A stretch of 64,000 nt of DNA, from the NCBI RefSeq assembly GCF_013185915.1, contig NZ_JAAZUH010000002.1, forward strand, positions 682,001-746,000, read 5' to 3'. This document shows positions 59,345-64,000 of the stretch, one piece after another. The DNA comes from Stenotrophomonas bentonitica (GTDB lineage: Bacteria; Pseudomonadota; Gammaproteobacteria; Xanthomonadales; Xanthomonadaceae). Position 1 is the stretch's first letter. The number at the start of each line of letters is the position of its first letter. Position numbers and translations under genes: made by a program. The notes under the pieces were generated by a model that had not been told where the DNA came from, did not search any database, and saw only the letters and a program-made list of their open reading frames with translations.

Positions 59345-59368
59345 GTCGGGATTTCCGGCAATGCCAGG

Positions 59369-59941
59369 TTACCCGGGGCGCTCGGGGCTTGGCCTTTTCG
59401 CCAGTTTTCGCTGCAACGAGCGCCGGTGCATGCCCAGCAGGCGTGCAGCGGCCGAGACGTTGCCGCCGGTCTCATGCATCGCCTGCTGGATGTGTTCCCA
59501 CTGCAGGCGGCTGATCGGGGTCATCGCATCCGGTGGCTCCATCTCGCCGTCGTCGGCCGGGCCGTCGTCTTCCTCGCCCAGTGCGCGCAGGATCATCGGC
59601 ACCGTCGCCGGTTTGGGCAGGTAATCGTCGGCGCCCAGTTTGATCGCTTCGACCGCGGTGGCGATGCTGGCATAGCCAGTCACCAGCAGGATGCGCATGT
59701 CTTCGCGCAGTGCCCGCAGCGGCTGGATCAACGCCAGCCCGGATTCCGAACCGAGCTTGAGGTCGATCAGCGCGTAGGCCGGCGGCTGCTGCCGGGCCAG
59801 CACCAGCGCCGAGGCGATGTCGCTCGCGGTCATGGTTTCCAGACCCTTGCGGGCCAGGCTGCGCTGCAGCGTGCGCAGGTACAGTTCGTCGTCGTCGACC
59901 AGCAGGCCATGGCTGGCGCCGGGCAGGGCAGGGGTAGTCAT
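59369..59941 (-). CDS. RegA/PrrA/ActR-type redox response regulator
   Basis: The 190-residue protein has a receiver domain ([13 protein letters not shown], phospho-acceptor Asp60 in [12 protein letters not shown], Lys in YLPKPAT). A short linker and a C-terminal Fis-type helix-turn-helix (about 145-185, [21 protein letters not shown]) follow, nearly identical to the RegA family. RegA homologues control respiration, redox balance and nitrogen or carbon pathways. It overlaps the sensor-kinase gene by ATGA (59938-59941) and is its obvious partner. Confidence 0.9.
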   Translation of the reverse strand: MTTPALPGASHGLLVDDDELYLRTLQRSLARKGLETMTASDIASALVLARQQPPAYALIDLKLGSESGLALIQPLRALREDMRILLVTGYASIATAVEAIKLGADDYLPKPATVPMILRALGEEDDGPADDGEMEPPDAMTPISRLQWEHIQQAMHETGGNVSAAARLLGMHRRSLQRKLAKRPSPERPG

Positions 59942-61164
59942 TCGGGTTTCTCCGGTGCAGCCAGGGGCAGGCGGAAGCCGACGCGGGTGCCGGCCCCCTG
60001 GGCCGGGCGCATCCACAACTCGCCGTCCAGGCGCTCGATGGTGGCATGGGACAGGGCCAGGCCCACGCCCATGCCCTGGGTCTTGCCGCTGTTGAACAGG
60101 GTGCCGGGCAGCACCGCGTCGCGCGCGTCGAAGCCGCGGCCGTAGTCGCGCACTTCGCCGATCAGGTCGGCGCCCTCGATGCGCAGGCTCAGGTCCACCT
60201 GCGGGCGCCCGGCCTGTTCGCCAGCGTCGGCGGCGTTGTTGAGCAGCACCATCAGCAGGTGACCCACGCCCGGGTCCAGCGGCAGCTGCAGCGGCGCGTC
60301 GTCATTGCGGTTGAGCGTGATGGTCGGGCGCACCAGGCGCCACTGTTCCAGCACCTGCGGCAGGGTGACCCGGTCGCGCGCGCTGGACTGTCCCGCCGCC
60401 GGTCGCGCCAGCGCCAGGACCCGTTCCCGGCACTGCACCAGCAGCTCGCGCAGGGTGTCGACGTCGTCGCGTACTTCGGGATTGTCGGTCTGGTCGGCGA
60501 TGTCGTCGGCAAGCAGGGTCATCGTCGCCAGCGGGGTGTTCAGCTCATGCGCGACCGACGCGGCATGCGTGGCCAGCGCGACGATGCCTTCGTTGCGTGC
60601 GAAGCGCTCGCGCAGCAGCGCCACCTCGTGTTCGCGGCGACGCAGCGCCATCGCCAGGCGCGTGGCGAAGGCCAGCACGACCGCGGCCGAGAGCAGGAAG
60701 TTGGCGACCACGCCCCATTGGTGCAGGTCCATCGCGCTGAAGTAACCGTGCGGCAGCGGCTTGCCGAAGATCCCGCTGACCGCGTAGCCGAGCAGGCAGG
60801 CCGCCGCCACCGCCAACGTCCAGCGCACCGGCAGGGCCAGTGCCGCCAGCGCGATCAGGATCAGGAACAGCGACCCGAACGGGTTGGCCACGCCGCCGCT
60901 CCAGCCCACCATCCAGGTCAGCACCGCCACGTCCACCAGGATGTGGCAGAACGCGGTCAGCGGCGCGGTGTCGTCGTCCAGCACCCGCAGCTGCGCGTAC
61001 AGGTTGAACAGGATCAGCACCAGCACGCCCGACCACAGCGGCAGCTGCGGCAGTTCCAGACCCAGCACCCGGCTGGCCACCAGGATGGTCGCGGCCTGGC
61101 CGGCCACGGCCAGCCAGCGCAGGCTGCACAGGGTGCGGAGGAAGGGGGCGTCGGTACCGGTCAT
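59938..61164 (-). CDS. RegB/PrrB-type redox sensor histidine kinase
   Basis: The 408-residue kinase has six predicted membrane helices (about residues 10-170). A loop carries GGVANPF, the GGxxNPF quinone-site motif of RegB. The H-box is [16 protein letters not shown], a Cys lies about 39 residues after the phospho-His ([11 protein letters not shown]), at the place of the RegB redox Cys. An HATPase domain contains NNAADAGEQ and [10 protein letters not shown]. Sensing of membrane quinone or redox state is therefore likely. It is divergent from ispG. Confidence 0.88.
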   Translation of the reverse strand: MTGTDAPFLRTLCSLRWLAVAGQAATILVASRVLGLELPQLPLWSGVLVLILFNLYAQLRVLDDDTAPLTAFCHILVDVAVLTWMVGWSGGVANPFGSLFLILIALAALALPVRWTLAVAAACLLGYAVSGIFGKPLPHGYFSAMDLHQWGVVANFLLSAAVVLAFATRLAMALRRREHEVALLRERFARNEGIVALATHAASVAHELNTPLATMTLLADDIADQTDNPEVRDDVDTLRELLVQCRERVLALARPAAGQSSARDRVTLPQVLEQWRLVRPTITLNRNDDAPLQLPLDPGVGHLLMVLLNNAADAGEQAGRPQVDLSLRIEGADLIGEVRDYGRGFDARDAVLPGTLFNSGKTQGMGVGLALSHATIERLDGELWMRPAQGAGTRVGFRLPLAAPEKPE

Positions 61165-61248
61165 CGGCTGCCATCGTATGCGCTTGCGCGCCGGCGTGCC
61201 TGCGACAATCGGCCGCGCCCGGCCCGCGCCATTGCGTTAAAATGGGCA

Positions 61249-62514
61249 ATGCACGACGCCGTCAGCCAACCGACCCAACCTTCCGACACCACCGTGTGGG
61301 CCCGCCGCCAGACCCAGGCCGTCCGTATCGGCGGCGTGGTCGTGGGCGGGGGCAAGCCCGTGGTGGTGCAGTCGATGACCAACACCGACACCGCCGACGT
61401 CGCCTCCAGCGTCAAGCAGGTGGCTGAACTGTGGCGGGCCGGCTCGGAAATGGTCCGCCTGACCGTGAACAACCCCGAATCGGCCGCCGCCATTCCACGC
61501 ATCGTGGAAAAGCTGCGGATGATGGGGATCGAAGTCCCGCTGATCGGCGACTTCCACTACAACGGCCACCAGCTGCTGACCCAGGAACCGGCCTGTGCCG
61601 AAGCCCTGGCCAAGTACCGGATCAACCCCGGCAACGTCGGCTTCGGCAAGAAGAAGGACACCCAGTTCGCGCAGCTGATCGAGTTCGCGATCCGCTACGA
61701 CAAGCCGGTGCGCATCGGCGCCAACTGGGGTTCGCTGGACCAGTCGCTGGCCGCGCGCCTGATGGACGAGAACAACCACCGCGCCCAGCCCTGGGACGCC
61801 GGCCGGGTGCTGCGCGAAGCGCTGATCCGTTCGGCGCTCGACTCGGCGCACACCGCCGTGGAACTAGGCCTGCCGCGCGACCGCATCGTGCTCTCGGCCA
61901 AGGTCAGTGGCGTGCAGGAACTGATCGCGGTGTACCGCGACCTGGCCCAGCGTTCGGACTTCGCCCTGCACCTGGGCCTGACCGAAGCTGGCATCGGCAG
62001 CAAGGGCATCGTCGCCTCGTCGGCGGCGCTGGCGGTGCTGCTGCAGGAAGGCATCGGCGACACCATCCGCATTTCGCTGACCCCCGAACCGGGCCAGTCG
62101 CGCACTGCCGAAGTAATCGTCGCCCAGGAACTGCTGCAGACCACCGGCCAGCGCGCCTTCACCCCGCTGGTCACGGCATGCCCGGGCTGCGGCCGCACCA
62201 CCTCCGAGTTCTTCCAGGAACTGGCCAAGGTCGTGCAGAACCATGTGCGCGAAAAAATGCCGATGTGGAAGATCAACAACCCGGGCGCCGAGAGCATGAC
62301 GCTTGCGGTGATGGGCTGCGTGGTCAACGGCCCCGGTGAATCGCGCCACGCCAACATCGGCATCTCCCTGCCGGGTACCGGCGAAGCGCCTTCGGCCCCG
62401 GTGTTCGTGGACGGCGAAAAGTCCGTCACCCTGCGCGGCGAGAACATCGCCCAGGAATTCGTGGAACTGATCGACGCCTACGTCGAACGTACCTATGTCC
62501 GAAACGCCGGATAA
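61249..62514 (+). CDS. ispG: 4-hydroxy-3-methylbut-2-en-1-yl diphosphate synthase
   Basis: IspG reduces methylerythritol cyclodiphosphate to HMBPP in the MEP pathway, two steps after IspF. The 421-residue protein has the TIM-barrel part ([40 protein letters not shown]). The C-terminal 4Fe-4S ligands are in [13 protein letters not shown] and [22 protein letters not shown] 61249 gives the family length; another in-frame start is not evident. Electrons probably come from flavodoxin or ferredoxin. Its 3' end overlaps the PAP2 gene by 20 bp. Confidence 0.95.
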   Translation: MHDAVSQPTQPSDTTVWARRQTQAVRIGGVVVGGGKPVVVQSMTNTDTADVASSVKQVAELWRAGSEMVRLTVNNPESAAAIPRIVEKLRMMGIEVPLIGDFHYNGHQLLTQEPACAEALAKYRINPGNVGFGKKKDTQFAQLIEFAIRYDKPVRIGANWGSLDQSLAARLMDENNHRAQPWDAGRVLREALIRSALDSAHTAVELGLPRDRIVLSAKVSGVQELIAVYRDLAQRSDFALHLGLTEAGIGSKGIVASSAALAVLLQEGIGDTIRISLTPEPGQSRTAEVIVAQELLQTTGQRAFTPLVTACPGCGRTTSEFFQELAKVVQNHVREKMPMWKINNPGAESMTLAVMGCVVNGPGESRHANIGISLPGTGEAPSAPVFVDGEKSVTLRGENIAQEFVELIDAYVERTYVRNAG

Positions 62515-63202
62515 GCCGCCAGTGATGGCGGCGCCGGAAGCGGCCGCCGGCTTCCGTCACTGGATGGCGCGCAACGCCTGGCGCTTCTTCCTGCTGTTCG
62601 CCGGCGTGCTGCTGCCACTGGCCGGCTTCGTCGCGCTGGCCGAAGAAGTGCACGAGCTGGAAGCCTTCTATTTCGATGCCCCGCTGCTGTGGCGCATGCA
62701 CGACGTGGCCCGGCCCGGGCTGGACGCCGCCTTCGTGCTGGTCTCGAAGATCGGCTACCAGTGGGGCGTGATTCCCGGCGACATCCTGATCGTGCTGGCC
62801 CTGCTGCTGTACCGGCGCTGGCGCGAGGCCAGCTTCGCGGCGATCAGCTTTGCCGGCTCGGCGCTGCTCAACATCGGCAGCAAGCAGTTCTTCCAGCGCG
62901 ACCGGCCGACCCTGTGGGAGTCGATCGCCCCGGAAAGCACCTACAGTTTCCCCAGTGGCCACGCCATGGGCTCGATGACCCTGGCCGCGGTGCTGGTCCT
63001 GCTGGCCTGGAACACCCGCTGGCGCTGGCCGGCCGTGGCGTTCGGCGTGCTGTTTGCCGGCTCGGTCAGCCTCTCGCGGGTCTACCTGGGCGTGCATTAC
63101 CCCTCCGACATCCTGGCCGGGTGGTGTGCCGCGCTGGTTTGGGTGGTAGGGTGCTTCCTGGTGATGTTCCGCCGCCGCCATCCCTGGCGCCGCCGGAACT
63201 GA
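62495..63202 (+). CDS. PAP2-family membrane phosphatase
   Basis: The 235-residue protein has five or six membrane helices and the three PAP2 catalytic motifs: KQFFQRDRP near residue 130, [11 protein letters not shown] near 150, and [12 protein letters not shown] near 190. Such enzymes dephosphorylate undecaprenyl diphosphate or phosphatidic acid at the periplasmic face. Being overlapped with ispG, an isoprenoid gene, makes undecaprenyl-PP a reasonable but unproven substrate. A second Met 10 codons in would avoid the overlap. Confidence 0.9.
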   Translation: MSETPDKPPVMAAPEAAAGFRHWMARNAWRFFLLFAGVLLPLAGFVALAEEVHELEAFYFDAPLLWRMHDVARPGLDAAFVLVSKIGYQWGVIPGDILIVLALLLYRRWREASFAAISFAGSALLNIGSKQFFQRDRPTLWESIAPESTYSFPSGHAMGSMTLAAVLVLLAWNTRWRWPAVAFGVLFAGSVSLSRVYLGVHYPSDILAGWCAALVWVVGCFLVMFRRRHPWRRRN

Positions 63203-63360
63203 CACCCGCCCGCAGGGAACGGGCTGCAAGCGGCAACGGTTTCCGCGGACTTCGATAGGCCCGGTATACCGAAAAGGCCCGGCTTGAAAGACGGCGTCTT
63301 GGGTAATGCACTTCGTATGTGATGTGGGCATCAGAACGCGCTGATGGGGAGCGAACTTCC

Positions 63361-63389
63361 TTGTTATCGCAGGACCCCGGGGCTAGGCT
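63361..63389 (+). promoter_or_regulatory. candidate promoter of the GacA-like gene
   Basis: TTGTTA (63361-63366), 17-bp spacer, TAGGCT (63384-63389). Start of transcription near 63396 would give a leader of about 30 nt containing the GGGTGGG ribosome site. Confidence 0.45.
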
Positions 63390-63426
63390 TGCCCCGGATT
63401 GCAGCGTTTGGAACAGGGTGGGTGGG

Positions 63427-64000
63427 ATGACGATTCGAGTGTATCTGGTGGACGACCACGCGCTGGTGCGTACCGGCATGAAGATGATCCTGTCGAACGA
63501 GACAGACATCGAAGTAGTGGGTGAGGCCGAATCCGGCGAAGATGCCCTGCCGGAGATCCGCAAGCTGCGCCCCGACGTGGTGCTGTGCGACCTGCACCTG
63601 CCCGGCGTGAGCGGCATGGAAGTGACCGAACGCGTGATCCGTGGCGACCACGGCACCCGCGTGGTGATCGTCTCCGTGCTCGAAGACGGCCCCATGCCCA
63701 AGCGCCTGCTCGAAGCCGGCGCCTCCGGTTACATCGGCAAGGCCTGCGACGCCCAGGAACTGCTGCGCGCCGTACGCGACGCCGCCCTCGGCCGCCGCTA
63801 CCTGGGCAGCAGCATCGCCCAGAACCTGGCCCTGTCCAACGTCGAAGGCAGCCAGTCCCCGTTCGACAGCCTCTCCCCGCGCGAACTCGAAGTCGCCCTC
63901 CTGCTGACCCAGGGCCTGCGCCAGGAAGACATCGCCAAGCGCCTGAGCCTGAGCGCCAAAACGGTGAACACCCACAAGGCGCGGTTGTTCGAGAAGATGG
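63427..64000 (+). CDS. GacA/UvrY-like response regulator, 3' end outside window
   Basis: The 191 visible residues comprise a receiver domain (VYLVDDHALVRTGMKMIL, phospho-acceptor Asp55 in LCDLHLPGVSGME, Lys in YIGKACDAQEL) and most of a LuxR-type helix-turn-helix (DSLSPRELEVALLLTQG, LSLSAKTVNTHKARLFEKM). Sequence and layout fit the GacA/UvrY/SirA group, partner of GacS/BarA, which induces the small RNAs that sequester CsrA. The gene continues past base 64000, so only about the last 20 residues are missing. Confidence 0.85.
   Translation, partial: MTIRVYLVDDHALVRTGMKMILSNETDIEVVGEAESGEDALPEIRKLRPDVVLCDLHLPGVSGMEVTERVIRGDHGTRVVIVSVLEDGPMPKRLLEAGASGYIGKACDAQELLRAVRDAALGRRYLGSSIAQNLALSNVEGSQSPFDSLSPRELEVALLLTQGLRQEDIAKRLSLSAKTVNTHKARLFEKM

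Noticed and set aside
60046..61248. Long in-frame extension upstream of ispG
   Set aside because: The frame runs antisense through the RegB-like gene; the ATG at 61249 gives the family length.

Overview
The window is high-GC (mid-60s percent by eye), densely packed chromosomal DNA from a gammaproteobacterium of the Xanthomonadaceae. Stenotrophomonas is the best guess. The protein set is Xanthomonad-like. Intergenic spaces carry many short palindromes that start or end with GTAG around a hairpin such as GTAGAGCCACGCCC / GCGTGGC. These match the SMAG family described from Stenotrophomonas maltophilia. The LexA box TTAGTAGTATTACTACTAA is of the Xanthomonad type. I see no phage, integrase, insertion sequence, CRISPR array, rRNA operon or secretion cluster: this is core genome.

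Layout. 0-9.3 kb: a truncated TraB/GumN-like gene, a BLUF photosensor, a probable small RNA, a UDP-sugar dehydrogenase, a membrane-anchored glutamate-synthase-like protein, a BaiN-type flavoprotein, an FKBP lipoprotein, trhO and two flavin-related enzymes. 9.3-15.7 kb: exoD and a CBS-domain transporter, the DUF47/PiT phosphate pair, a large hairpin repeat and parE. 15.7-25.7 kb: a small secreted protein, then pyrG-eno-ftsB-ispD-ispF-truD, smr, and surE-pcm-yqaA-nlpD (not followed by rpoS). 25.7-33.6 kb: yhbY, rlmE-ftsH, folP-miaA-hfq-hflX and a CinA/PncC-like gene. 33.6-41.1 kb: an ABC1 kinase, then lexA-recA-recX-alaS-csrA-tRNA-Ser. 41-50.5 kb: pirin/LysR divergent pair, two alpha/beta hydrolases, three identical tRNA-Arg genes, thiD, a lipoprotein, phoH, bcp, gcvR, and dapA followed by a short BamC-like lipoprotein. 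51-64 kb: a second, compound hairpin repeat, ferredoxin fdxA, a sugar transporter, tRNA-Glu facing pcnB, folK-panB-panC-panD-pgi, a RegB/RegA redox two-component pair, ispG, a PAP2 phosphatase, and the start of a GacA-like response regulator that runs off the window.

How the genes connect. SOS control and repair (lexA, recA, recX), folate (folP, folK), pantothenate (panBCD), isoprenoid (ispD, ispF, ispG) and RNA-based regulation (hfq, csrA, pcnB, a GacA-like regulator) are all represented. Many genes overlap by ATGA or GTGA, indicating translational coupling. Most novelty lies in non-coding DNA: the two large hairpin loci, SMAG elements that supply stop codons of flanking genes, a candidate terminator-bounded RNA at 1.54-1.67 kb, apparently leaderless lexA and pcnB, and overlapping divergent promoters for tRNA-Glu and pcnB. 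I found no convincing new multi-gene system. All calls rest on reading the sequence; no database search was run.
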